Assembly (NCBI GenBank): GCA_050633625.1
Contig: JBOEGW010000007.1
Coordinates: 401,320-465,319, forward strand
DNA: 64,000 nucleotides
Source of the DNA: JBOEGW01 sp050633625
Lineage (GTDB): Bacteria; Pseudomonadota; Alphaproteobacteria; Rhodobacterales; Rhodobacteraceae
Direction of reading: 5' to 3'
Shown: positions 17,935-26,893 of the stretch, piece after piece
Layout of the letters: the number at the start of each line of letters is the position of its first letter
Numbering within the stretch: the first letter of the stretch is position 1
Position numbers and translations under genes: made by a program
Notes under the pieces: generated by a model
Databases searched by the model: none
What the model was told of the DNA's origin: nothing
The model's input: the letters and a program-made list of their open reading frames with translations, nothing else

Positions 17935-19413
17935 TTAGCCGTCCGCTGGCCCTTTTCCAAGGTGCTTGCGCAGACGCGAGGGCGTCGATTTCTTTTTGTT
18001 TTTATAGGGATTCTTGTCGGCCTGCGAACGCATCGTCAGCCGGATCGGCGTGCCGGGCATGTCAAAATCCGCTCTCAGCCCATTCACAAGATAGCGCGAA
18101 TAGCTTTCGGGCAGTTTTTCCGGGATCGAACACATCACCACAAACGCGGGTGGACGCGTTTTCACTTGGGTCATATAGCGCAATTTGATCCGGCGACCTG
18201 CGGGCGCGGGCGGGGGGTGCGCCGTCACCATTTCCGCCAGCCAATTGTTCAGATGCGCCGTCGAAACCCGGCGGTTCCAAACCTCATGCGCCCGGATCAC
18301 CGCCTGTTGCAAGCGCTCCATTCCACGGCCTGTCTTGGCGGAAATCGTCACAAGCGGCGCACCGCGCAACTGTGGCAAAAGCCGCTCAAAGGCTTCGCGC
18401 AAATCACGCAGCTTTTCTTGTTTGTTCTCCTCAGCGTCCCATTTGTTGATCGCCACAACCACCGCGCGCCCTTCGCGTTCCGCCAAGTCCGCGATCCGCA
18501 AATCCTGCTGTTCAAACGGGATTGCCGCGTCCAAAAGCACCACGACAACCTCCGCGAATTTCACGGCGCGCAGCCCATCCGCAACCGATAATTTCTCAAG
18601 TTTTTCCTGGACTTTCGCCCGTTTCCTCATCCCCGCCGTGTCGAATATCCGCGTCGGCGTCCCGCCCCAGTTGAAGGGCACGGAAATACTGTCGCGGGTG
18701 ATCCCGGCTTCCGGTCCGGTGAGCAAACGATCCTCGCCAAGCAATTGATTGATGAGGGTGGACTTGCCAGCATTGGGCCTGCCAACAACCGCCACTTGCA
18801 GCGGTTTTTCGTTGGTGGGTGTGCGCGCGGCTTCGAGCGCTTCTTGGTCCTCTTCCTCGCCATCCACGGCCACATCCGTCTCGGGAGCAACCGCTTGCAT
18901 CCGTTTTTCGGCGTCTTCGCACAGCGGCGCCAAAATATGCGCCAACTCGCCCATGCCCTCGCCATGCTCCGCCGAAATCGCCAAGGGATCACCAAGCCCC
19001 AGCGCATAGGCTTCGATCAGCCCCGCCTCCGCCGCGCGGCCTTCACATTTGTTGGCACCGAGAATCACATTGGCATTCTTGCGGCGCAAAATATCGGCAA
19101 AAACCTCATCCGCAGGCAACACACCCGCGCGCGCGTCGATGACAAACAAACAGGCATCCGCCATCTCAACAGCGCGCTCCGTCAACCGGCGCATCCGCCC
19201 CTGAAGGCTCTCGTCGGTGGCCTCCTCCAGACCCGCCGTGTCGATCACCGTGAATCGCAGTTGGCCCAAGCGGGCCTCGCCTTCGCGCAGGTCACGGGTC
19301 ACGCCGGGCGTGTCATCCACAAGCGCCAGCCGCTTGCCAACCAGCCGGTTGAACAAGGTCGATTTGCCCACATTTGGACGCCCCACAATGGCGAGTGTAA
19401 AGCTCATGATCAA
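17935..19413 (-). CDS. der: GTPase Der (EngA)
   Basis: Tandem-domain GTPase needed for assembly of the 50S ribosomal subunit, 492 residues. The first G domain has GRPNVGKST at residue 8 and the second has GRPNAGKST at about residue 210, each followed by DTAG switch motifs (VIDTAGLEEA and IFDTAGMRKRAK). A C-terminal KH-like domain and a basic tail follow. Upstream on the same strand are bamB and yfgM, the order of the E. coli yfgM-bamB-der locus. Confidence 0.97.
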   Translation of the reverse strand: MIMSFTLAIVGRPNVGKSTLFNRLVGKRLALVDDTPGVTRDLREGEARLGQLRFTVIDTAGLEEATDESLQGRMRRLTERAVEMADACLFVIDARAGVLPADEVFADILRRKNANVILGANKCEGRAAEAGLIEAYALGLGDPLAISAEHGEGMGELAHILAPLCEDAEKRMQAVAPETDVAVDGEEEDQEALEAARTPTNEKPLQVAVVGRPNAGKSTLINQLLGEDRLLTGPEAGITRDSISVPFNWGGTPTRIFDTAGMRKRAKVQEKLEKLSVADGLRAVKFAEVVVVLLDAAIPFEQQDLRIADLAEREGRAVVVAINKWDAEENKQEKLRDLREAFERLLPQLRGAPLVTISAKTGRGMERLQQAVIRAHEVWNRRVSTAHLNNWLAEMVTAHPPPAPAGRRIKLRYMTQVKTRPPAFVVMCSIPEKLPESYSRYLVNGLRADFDMPGTPIRLTMRSQADKNPYKNKKKSTPSRLRKHLGKGPADG

Positions 19414-19473
19414 AGTCCTTTTCAGGCCGCGTGCAGCCGTATGCGCCCCGATCCGATAGCCAAGTGGTAGCGG

Positions 19474-20811
19474 CTAGCGCAGCGCGACAAGCGTGCCTTT
19501 TACAGTGGCAATATACGCAACACCACCCACAATCACAGGGCGGCTCGCGGCCCCTGCTGGCAGCTCAACCGCAGAGATCAAAGCCCCTGATGCGGGATCA
19601 AATGCGCGCAAGTACCCATCCGAGGACGCAACCCAAAGCCGCCCGCCCGCAAGCGTTGGGCCATAGCTTTGATAGACCGATTTGCGCCGGCGCGGTTTGT
19701 CTTTCTCATAGCCCGGTAAATCGACCGCCCAAATCCGTTTGCCGCTGGTCGCGTTCAAGCGCACAAGTTGCAGGTTGTCTGAGACCATGAAGACTGATCC
19801 GCCAACAACCGTCATCGCGCCCATGGCCCCGTCCGGCGAGGTCCATTTCAGATCCCCTTTGGTGCTCATCGCCGCCGAGGTGCCCGCAGCACTGCCGACA
19901 TAGACTGTAGAGCCAACAACAACAGGTTCGCCCGAAAGCTCATTGACGTTCGCATAGGCCCGCCCGCTGCGTTTTCCGGCCACGGGAACCGCCCAGGTTG
20001 GCGTGCCGTCCGAGGCTTTGACCCCAACAACAGTCCCGATTGAGAAAGGCGTAATCACTGTGCCCCCCGAAACGGCGGGGCTGGCATAGCCAAGCACACC
20101 AGGGCGCGCCGGGGTGCCATCAAGGTCCCAGTTGACCCGCCCAGAGGCCGCATCAACCGACACCAAACGGTTGTCTTTGGTCAGCACATAAACATCGCCG
20201 CCTGCAACACTTGGTGCCCCAGAAACCGGCGCATCAAAGCGTTGGGTCCAAATCGGCGCGCCTGAGGCCGCATCCAAAGCGACAAGCTCGCCAAATCCGG
20301 TTGTGGCAAAAATCCGCCCCGCACTATAGGCCAAACCGCCGCTGCTTGCGTCTGTGGGCTTGTCTGAGCTGGGGGTCAGCGGGCGCATCCAAAGCGCGGC
20401 ACCAACCGTGGAATGTGCGACGACCTGACTTTGCGCATCCATCGTAAACACGCGGCCCTCCGCCACAATAGGTTCGGCCAAAACCCGTTGTTTGCGATCC
20501 GATCCAGCCCCAACATCAACCGAGAAAATCACCTGTGGTGCAGCGGAAAAAGCAAGGTTTCCAAGGGCATGACTTGCGCCTCCGGCCCGTTGAGGCCAGC
20601 TTGACAAAGAGCGCGGCGCCCCTGTTGCCACGGCCACTGACCGGTTTTCCTTGGCAGCAGCTTCATCGCTCACAAAGCGCGCCGCTTGGGCTTCGCCAAC
20701 AACTTCGGGGTCAGGGCTGCGCAGGCTCTCGCGTTTGCCCTCAAAGATCACTTCGCGGTCTTCACATGCTGCCAGCAACAAAACGCTGCCCAACACCAAA
20801 GTTTTGATCAT
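19474..20811 (-). CDS. bamB: BamB-like outer membrane assembly lipoprotein (PQQ-type beta-propeller)
   Basis: Predicted lipoprotein of 445 residues. The start is the ATG directly before the signal MIKTLVLGSVLLLAAC, whose lipobox is LAAC. The remainder is made of repeated PQQ-like blades such as LVALDAASGAPIWTQRF and LVSVDAASGRVNWDL, giving an eight-bladed propeller as in BamB, the BAM-complex scaffold that assists BamA in beta-barrel insertion. Location between yfgM and der matches E. coli. Confidence 0.88.
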   Translation of the reverse strand: MIKTLVLGSVLLLAACEDREVIFEGKRESLRSPDPEVVGEAQAARFVSDEAAAKENRSVAVATGAPRSLSSWPQRAGGASHALGNLAFSAAPQVIFSVDVGAGSDRKQRVLAEPIVAEGRVFTMDAQSQVVAHSTVGAALWMRPLTPSSDKPTDASSGGLAYSAGRIFATTGFGELVALDAASGAPIWTQRFDAPVSGAPSVAGGDVYVLTKDNRLVSVDAASGRVNWDLDGTPARPGVLGYASPAVSGGTVITPFSIGTVVGVKASDGTPTWAVPVAGKRSGRAYANVNELSGEPVVVGSTVYVGSAAGTSAAMSTKGDLKWTSPDGAMGAMTVVGGSVFMVSDNLQLVRLNATSGKRIWAVDLPGYEKDKPRRRKSVYQSYGPTLAGGRLWVASSDGYLRAFDPASGALISAVELPAGAASRPVIVGGVAYIATVKGTLVALR

Positions 20812-20881
20812 AGTTGTGCGTGTCACTCGACAGCCCCCCAATTTTTGGCCCGTTCTTTGCGGCACTCTGCCGACTGCGGGT

Positions 20882-21541
20882 TCATTCACTCGCCGCACCG
20901 GCCTCATCCACCGTACCGCCCAACGCCACAATCAACTGCTGCGCGCGTGTACGCAAGCCCTCGCTGGCGTCCGCATCTTCCAAAAGCCCTTTGAGGCGCG
21001 TGATCGCGCTGTCCGAATTGCCAAGTTCAAGCTCTGCGAGCGCCAATTGCTCCTCCGCCAAGACCCGAAACACGCCACCAGAGGCGACCAGCGGCTCCAA
21101 TAGCTCAATACGGCTCGCAGCCGACAACGTCCCCCCCGGCAAGCTCACGCGCTTGAGCGTTGCCAGATCGCGGTAAAGGGTCGGCTTCTCTGGATCGTCC
21201 GCCAGCCCCTTCAGTGCGGCATCCGCCACCGCAGGATCGTCGGTTTCGCTTGCTGTCAGAAGCGCCAAAACCGCAGCAGAATCGCCGTCTGTCTCGATCG
21301 CCTTAAGCGCCTCAACACGCGCGCTCGCCGTGGTGCCATCCATCGCGGCCAACATCGCATCGCCCCGCGCCTCAGCCGCGCTGCGCGCCTTGGAGTCTGA
21401 CCATTCCTTGTAAGCGGCCCCCCCCACGATCACCGCCACCAAGACCGCGCCGATCCAGCCGTACTTGCGCAACAACGCATAGAGCTTATCGTTGCGGACC
21501 TCTTCGGTCACTTCGTCAATGAAGGTGTCGGTATCGCTCAC
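20882..21541 (-). CDS. YfgM-like tetratricopeptide membrane protein
   Basis: A 219-residue inner-membrane protein: a short cytosolic N-terminus, one transmembrane helix at about residues 29-45, and a periplasmic helical domain of TPR-like repeats. In E. coli YfgM is an ancillary SecYEG partner that links to periplasmic chaperones. The order yfgM-bamB-der on one strand supports the assignment. The gene starts on a free ATG and leads the operon. Confidence 0.85.
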   Translation of the reverse strand: MSDTDTFIDEVTEEVRNDKLYALLRKYGWIGAVLVAVIVGGAAYKEWSDSKARSAAEARGDAMLAAMDGTTASARVEALKAIETDGDSAAVLALLTASETDDPAVADAALKGLADDPEKPTLYRDLATLKRVSLPGGTLSAASRIELLEPLVASGGVFRVLAEEQLALAELELGNSDSAITRLKGLLEDADASEGLRTRAQQLIVALGGTVDEAGAASE

Positions 21542-21730
21542 AGGCTGCTCTCCGGGTTACTGCTCGGCCCTCTTTACCGCGAACCACGAAGGCTTGCCAA
21601 GGGGCGAGCAAAAGTGATCCGAATGACACCATATTTCGAATACCCTATATTGCGACGTTGAGCCGCTTTGACATTAACCCTATTTCAGGACCAGATCGCC
21701 TATCCTGCGACCATCAAAAAGAGAGAGTCC

Positions 21731-22918
21731 ATGCGCCCAATCCCCCTTTTGACAGCCGCTGCCGTTATGGTTTTGCTGTTCTTGATGGTGTTTCAACGCG
21801 AAGCCTTGCGCGATTTTGTGCGCGGGGATGGTGCTGCTGCCTCAGACGAGACAAGCGGCGCTCCCACCTCTGACGCAACGCCTGACGACGCAGAGACAAC
21901 GGCCACAACAGCGCCGCGCCCGGAAACCGCCCCGGACGTGACCCCGGACGTGGCCGCGGACGTGGCCCCTGAGGCTGTGTCGGTTGTGGCGCTGGCTTCG
22001 GTTGCGCGCGAAATCGACAGCGCCGTAGTGTTGCGCGGCGAAACCGAAGCGATGCGGCAGGTGGAATTGCGCGCCGAAACCTCCGGTAAGGTCGTGTCCA
22101 CCCCCATCGAAAAAGGCGCATTCATTACCAAAGGACAGGTGATTTGCGAGATCGAGAAAGGCACCCGTGAAGTGACCTTGGCAGAAGCGTCGGCGCGTTT
22201 GGCGGAGGCGCAAATCAACCTCACAGCCGCAGAGCAATTGTCAAAAGGAGGCTACGCCGCCGAAACTCGCGTGTTGTCTGCCCGCGCCGCTATGCAAAGC
22301 GCAGAGGCCGCCGTTGCCGCAGCGCTTGGGGCGATTGATGATCTGCAAATAACAGCGCCTTTTGATGGGATATTGGAAAGCACATCGGCGGAACTTGGCA
22401 GCCTTTTGCAGCCCGGCGGGCTATGCGCAACTGTCGTGCAAATGAACCCCGTAAAGCTCGTAGGCTTTGTCTCGGAAGCCGATGTAGGCCGGGTGGAAAT
22501 CGGTGCCAAGACCGGGGCGCGGCTTTCGTCGGGCGCGCAGGTCTTGGGCGAAGTGACATTCTTGTCGCGCGCGGCAGACCCCGTCACGCGCACCTTTCGG
22601 GTCGAAGCACTGGTGGCAAACGACGATCTGTCTTTGCGCGATGGGCAAACCGCCGAAATCCTGATCTCCAGCGCCGGGCGCAAAGCGCATCTGCTGCCGC
22701 AATCCTCGCTGACGCTGGACAATGAGGGCCGTCTTGGCGTGCGCATTGTTGGTGAGGGCAACCTCACTGAATTCCTGCCAGTCACCATGTTGCGCGACAC
22801 GGTGGATGGGGTTTGGGTTGCGGGCCTGCCGGAAACGGCATCGGTGATCGTCGTTGGTCAAGACTACGTGGTGGAAGGCGTGCCGCTGGCCGTGAGCTAT
22901 CAGGAGCGCGCGCAATGA
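21731..22918 (+). CDS. RND efflux periplasmic adaptor (HlyD/MexA family)
   Basis: Membrane fusion protein of 395 residues linking the RND permease to an outer-membrane channel. I start at the ATG after GAGAGAG; earlier in-frame starts lack a ribosome site. Residues 4-20 are a signal/anchor, then a Thr/Asp/Ala-rich linker of about 45 residues with near-repeats of the type DVxxDV, then the lipoyl-like half motif (RAETSGKVVSTPIEKG), a helical hairpin and the matching half motif (LQITAPFDGILES). It overlaps the permease by ATGA. Confidence 0.92.
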   Translation: MRPIPLLTAAAVMVLLFLMVFQREALRDFVRGDGAAASDETSGAPTSDATPDDAETTATTAPRPETAPDVTPDVAADVAPEAVSVVALASVAREIDSAVVLRGETEAMRQVELRAETSGKVVSTPIEKGAFITKGQVICEIEKGTREVTLAEASARLAEAQINLTAAEQLSKGGYAAETRVLSARAAMQSAEAAVAAALGAIDDLQITAPFDGILESTSAELGSLLQPGGLCATVVQMNPVKLVGFVSEADVGRVEIGAKTGARLSSGAQVLGEVTFLSRAADPVTRTFRVEALVANDDLSLRDGQTAEILISSAGRKAHLLPQSSLTLDNEGRLGVRIVGEGNLTEFLPVTMLRDTVDGVWVAGLPETASVIVVGQDYVVEGVPLAVSYQERAQ

Positions 22919-25900
22919 ATATCGTCGATTGGGCCGCCGCGCGCGCGCGTATGATCCTTGCGTTTATCGCTCTGTCGATCATCGCCGGGATTGCGGCCTA
23001 TGTTGGCCTGCCCAAAGAAGGCGAACCGGATATCGAAATTCCGGCGCTGTTTGTTTCGGTCCCCTTCCCCGGGATATCGGCTTCTGACAGCGAAAGCATG
23101 TTGGTGCGACCGATGGAAACCAACCTGGCTGATATCGACGGCCTCAAGACAATGACGGGCACCGCCGCGGAAAACTACGCCGGGGTCGCATTGGAATTTG
23201 AATTCGGCTGGGACCGCACAAAAGTCATCGCTGACGTGCGCGACGCTATGAACAAAGCAGAGGCCGATTTCCCGGCTGGCTACCAGAAATACAGCGTCAA
23301 CGAGATCAACTTTTCAGAATTCCCGATCCTGATCGTCAATCTCACTGGCAATGTGCCAGAACGCACCCTTGTGCGCCAAGCCCGCGCGCTGCAAGACCAT
23401 GTTGAGGCCATCGACGCCGTGCTTGAAGCCAAGCTCACAGGCTACCGCGACGAAATGATGGAAGTGCTTATCGATCCGCTAAAGCTGGAGGCCTATAATG
23501 TCACTGCCGCCGAGTTGATTGGCGTTGTCACCAACAACAACCAACTGATCGCCGCCGGGCAAATCACAACGGCCAGCGGCGCAACCTCGGTCAAGATTCC
23601 GGGCGCGTTTGATGAGGTTGCAGACATCTACGCCCTGCCCGTCAAAGTGAATGGCGACAGTGTCGTGACCCTTGGCGACCTCGCAGAAATCCGCCTCGCC
23701 TTTGAGGATCGTGTCGGCACGGCGCGTTTTAACGGCGCAACAACCGTGGCGCTACAGGTCGTGAAGGGCAAAGGCTACAACATTATGGACACCTCAAGAG
23801 AGGTGCGCCGCGTGGTCGAGGACGCCGTTGCCGCCTGGCCGCCGGAGCTGCAAAACGCTGTGACAGTCGCCTTCTCAAACGACCAAAGCTATGTGGTGAA
23901 CTCAATGGTTCGCCAACTAGAGGGATCGGTGATCACAGCCATTGCACTGGTGATGATCGTCGTCCTCGCAAGCCTCGGAATGCGCTCGGCGCTGCTGGTC
24001 GGATTTGCGATCCCAACCTCATTTCTACTGACGTTCGCGCTGTTTGGCCTGCTTGGCTATACCGTCAATAATATCGTCATGTTTGGCCTGATTTTGGCGG
24101 TGGGCATGTTGGTGGATGGTGCAATCGTTGTGGTGGAATACGCCGATAAACGCATCAATGACGGCGTTGGCCCAATGGCCGCTTATACTGAAGCCGCAAA
24201 ACGGATGTTTTGGCCCATCGTCAGCTCCACCGCCACCACGCTGTGCGCCTTTATGCCCATGCTCTTTTGGCCAGGTATTCCCGGCGAATTCATGGAAATG
24301 TTGCCAAAAACCCTGATTTATGTGCTCTCCGCGTCCCTCTTGGTGGCGCTGATCTTCCTGCCCATCGTCGGGGGCTTGGCCGGGCGCATGAGCCGCATTT
24401 TGGAGCGCGCCTCTCAAACCCTGCGCCCGCTGCACATCGCTCTGCGCCTCGCCCTCACCGCTGTCATGGCCATCGCCCTTTACACAAGCGCCATGCAGCT
24501 TGTGAACCCAAACTACCTTTTGGGCGGGATGGGCGTGCCCACGCAGGGCTTCGTGGCCCTGTTGCCGGGCATTGTGATGTTCACCTTCACCGCCAGCGCC
24601 TTTGTGATTTGTCTGGATGCGATCAAGCCCGCCTCCAAGCCACAAAAAGTCGTTTCCGGCTATCGCCGGTCGCCTTTTGGCGTGGTGATTGAAGCGCTGG
24701 TTGGCAACCCGGTGATGCCCATCGCATCCATCGCCATCGTCGGCATTTTGATCATGGGCGTCTTCGCGGACTACCAAGAAAACAACAGCGGTTTCGAATT
24801 TTTCGCAGAAACCGAAGCCGAACAGGTCATCGTTTATGTGCGCGCACGCGGCAACTTGTCGATCGAAGAAAAAGACGCGCTCGTACGCGAGGTGGAAACC
24901 GTTGTTCTGGCCACCCCCGGCGTCAAGAACGCCTTTGCCTTCGCGGGCGAAGGCGGCCTAAACCAAAACACAGGCGGCGCAGCGGCCCCGCGCGACAGTA
25001 TTGGCCAAATTCAAATCGAAGTGGCCACCTATGAAGACCGCCCTGTGGTCACGCAAAAGGCAAAACTTCTAGGCTTTATTCCCTATACAAAACGCACAGT
25101 GGACGGGCGTTTTTCGGGCGACAGTGTGATCAAATCGCTCAACCAGGAGCTTGCGAAAATTCCGGGGATCTATGCAGAGGTGATCGGGCTTGCAGGCGGG
25201 CCAGCCTCGGCAAAACCTGTGCATCTGCGCCTCAAAGGTCAGGACTGGGATGATCTCTTGGCCGCGACAAACGCCGCCAATGCCCATTTTCAAACCCTCC
25301 CCGGCCTCACCGGAATCGAAGACACCCGCCCGCAACCCGGCATAGATTGGCAACTGGACATCGACGTCGGCGAAGCCGGGCGCTACGGCACCAATGTCGC
25401 CACCATCGGGGGCATTGTGCAGCTGGTCACCACCGGGCTTTTGCTCGACACCATGCGCCTAGATGGCTCGGAGGAGGAAATCGAAATCCGCGTCCGCTTC
25501 CCCGAAGAGCATCGCGTGTTATCCACCCTCGACAGCCTGAAACTGCGGACCGCCCAAGGGCTTGTGCCGCTCTCAAACTTCGTGTCGCGCAGCCCGGTTC
25601 CAACCTTGGCGCAAATCGACCGCGTTGATCAGGCCCGTTACTTTGACGTCAAAGCCGGGGTAGTGCCCGGTCTGGTAGTGCTCACTGACAACGACAATGC
25701 AAACGATCCCGGCAAAGTCATGAGCCTTGAAGAGGCGGACGCCATCACCAAAGACGCGAAAGATGGCAAGTTCTCCACCACCGCCGTCACCCCGAACGAG
25801 CGGATTGACCAAATCCAAACATGGCTTGCCTCCGGGGCTTTGCCCGCTGGCATATCCTATGAGTGGACCGGAGACGTGGCGGATCAGAGCGAAAGCAACG

Positions 25901-26718
25901 CCTTCCTGAAAAACGCATTTGCGGGCGCGCTGTTCTTGATGTTCATCATCCTGCTCGCGCAGTTTAACAGCTTTTACAACTCGGTTCTGGTGCTGCTCGC
26001 GGTTGTGCTGTCCACCACGGGCGTGCTCTACGGCATGTTGGTCATGGGCCAACCCTTTTCCTCCATCATGACCGGCACCGGCGTTGTGGCGCTTGCTGGC
26101 ATCGTGGTGAACAACAACATCGTCTTGATCGACACCTACCAAGACTACAGCCGCTACATGCCCCGCATCGAGGCGATCATTCGCACCGCCGAAGATCGGA
26201 TTCGCCCGGTTTTGCTCACCACCATCACCACAATGGCGGGGCTGATGCCGATGATGTTTGGCCTGTCCCTGGACTTCATAAATGGCGGCTACACCGTCGA
26301 CGCGCCCACAGCCCTTTGGTGGAAACAACTCGCAACCGCCGTGGTGTTCGGCCTTGGCATCGCGACGATCCTGACACTTGTCTTCACCCCCTCGATGTTG
26401 GCCTTGCGCCTGTGGCTCAGCGCAGGTGCCTATAGATCTTTGGGAGGGCTACAAGCCTTGGTTTTTGGCAAGAGTTCCAAAGCCGCGCGCGATATGGCGC
26501 TCTACAAAACGGCCCGCGCGGCCCAGCCCGGAGATTTGATCTGGGAGGAGGCAGAGACCGGGCTGGAGCCGGACGCCCCGGAGGACCTCACCTCGCAAAC
26601 CACCCCCGATCTGGATGACATGCTGCGCAAAAGAGCCAAAGCTCAAGCCTTGGACGCGGCAGAATTGTCAGCGCCCCTACAAGGCGCAGTGGACCCGTCT
26701 ACAAAGGCCGCCCAATAA
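22915..26718 (+). CDS. RND efflux permease, long form
   Basis: Inner-membrane proton-driven exporter of 1267 residues, about 200 more than AcrB/MexB. Landmarks: first helix at residues 11-30, RND core with GMLVDGAIVVVEYAD in helix 4 (a single Asp where AcrB has two), and GIVVNNNIVLIDTYQDY in helix 10, where the AcrB lysine is replaced by Asn. Two extra hydrophobic segments (about residues 505-525 and 545-567) lie between helices 6 and 7, and an acidic cytoplasmic tail of about 100 residues closes the protein. The substrate is unknown; the adaptor is encoded directly upstream, no outer-membrane channel is nearby. Confidence 0.93.
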   Translation: MNIVDWAAARARMILAFIALSIIAGIAAYVGLPKEGEPDIEIPALFVSVPFPGISASDSESMLVRPMETNLADIDGLKTMTGTAAENYAGVALEFEFGWDRTKVIADVRDAMNKAEADFPAGYQKYSVNEINFSEFPILIVNLTGNVPERTLVRQARALQDHVEAIDAVLEAKLTGYRDEMMEVLIDPLKLEAYNVTAAELIGVVTNNNQLIAAGQITTASGATSVKIPGAFDEVADIYALPVKVNGDSVVTLGDLAEIRLAFEDRVGTARFNGATTVALQVVKGKGYNIMDTSREVRRVVEDAVAAWPPELQNAVTVAFSNDQSYVVNSMVRQLEGSVITAIALVMIVVLASLGMRSALLVGFAIPTSFLLTFALFGLLGYTVNNIVMFGLILAVGMLVDGAIVVVEYADKRINDGVGPMAAYTEAAKRMFWPIVSSTATTLCAFMPMLFWPGIPGEFMEMLPKTLIYVLSASLLVALIFLPIVGGLAGRMSRILERASQTLRPLHIALRLALTAVMAIALYTSAMQLVNPNYLLGGMGVPTQGFVALLPGIVMFTFTASAFVICLDAIKPASKPQKVVSGYRRSPFGVVIEALVGNPVMPIASIAIVGILIMGVFADYQENNSGFEFFAETEAEQVIVYVRARGNLSIEEKDALVREVETVVLATPGVKNAFAFAGEGGLNQNTGGAAAPRDSIGQIQIEVATYEDRPVVTQKAKLLGFIPYTKRTVDGRFSGDSVIKSLNQELAKIPGIYAEVIGLAGGPASAKPVHLRLKGQDWDDLLAATNAANAHFQTLPGLTGIEDTRPQPGIDWQLDIDVGEAGRYGTNVATIGGIVQLVTTGLLLDTMRLDGSEEEIEIRVRFPEEHRVLSTLDSLKLRTAQGLVPLSNFVSRSPVPTLAQIDRVDQARYFDVKAGVVPGLVVLTDNDNANDPGKVMSLEEADAITKDAKDGKFSTTAVTPNERIDQIQTWLASGALPAGISYEWTGDVADQSESNAFLKNAFAGALFLMFIILLAQFNSFYNSVLVLLAVVLSTTGVLYGMLVMGQPFSSIMTGTGVVALAGIVVNNNIVLIDTYQDYSRYMPRIEAIIRTAEDRIRPVLLTTITTMAGLMPMMFGLSLDFINGGYTVDAPTALWWKQLATAVVFGLGIATILTLVFTPSMLALRLWLSAGAYRSLGGLQALVFGKSSKAARDMALYKTARAAQPGDLIWEEAETGLEPDAPEDLTSQTTPDLDDMLRKRAKAQALDAAELSAPLQGAVDPSTKAAQ

Positions 26719-26755
26719 CACAGCGCCAAGATCAACCGCAAAGCCAGACACCCGC

Positions 26756-26790
26756 CTTCTTTGGTTCAAAAATACCTCCGCCGGAGGCGC
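26756..26790 (+). repeat. Dispersed intergenic element, copy 2
   Basis: CTTCTTTGGTTCAAAAATA followed by the palindrome CCTCCGCCGGAGG. It lies between the RND permease and the convergent ABC exporter, and shares its core with the elements at 834 and 54507 but lacks the GGGGGCAGCGCCCC tail. Confidence 0.65.
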
Positions 26791-26893
26791 AGATTAACCA
26801 AACAGAAAGCCTTTCAACAAAGGCGCGCGCGCTCGCACGTCGAAGCAGACGCAAGCTCACGTTTGCCACGTCCCCATCGCGCAGCCCTTCAGC

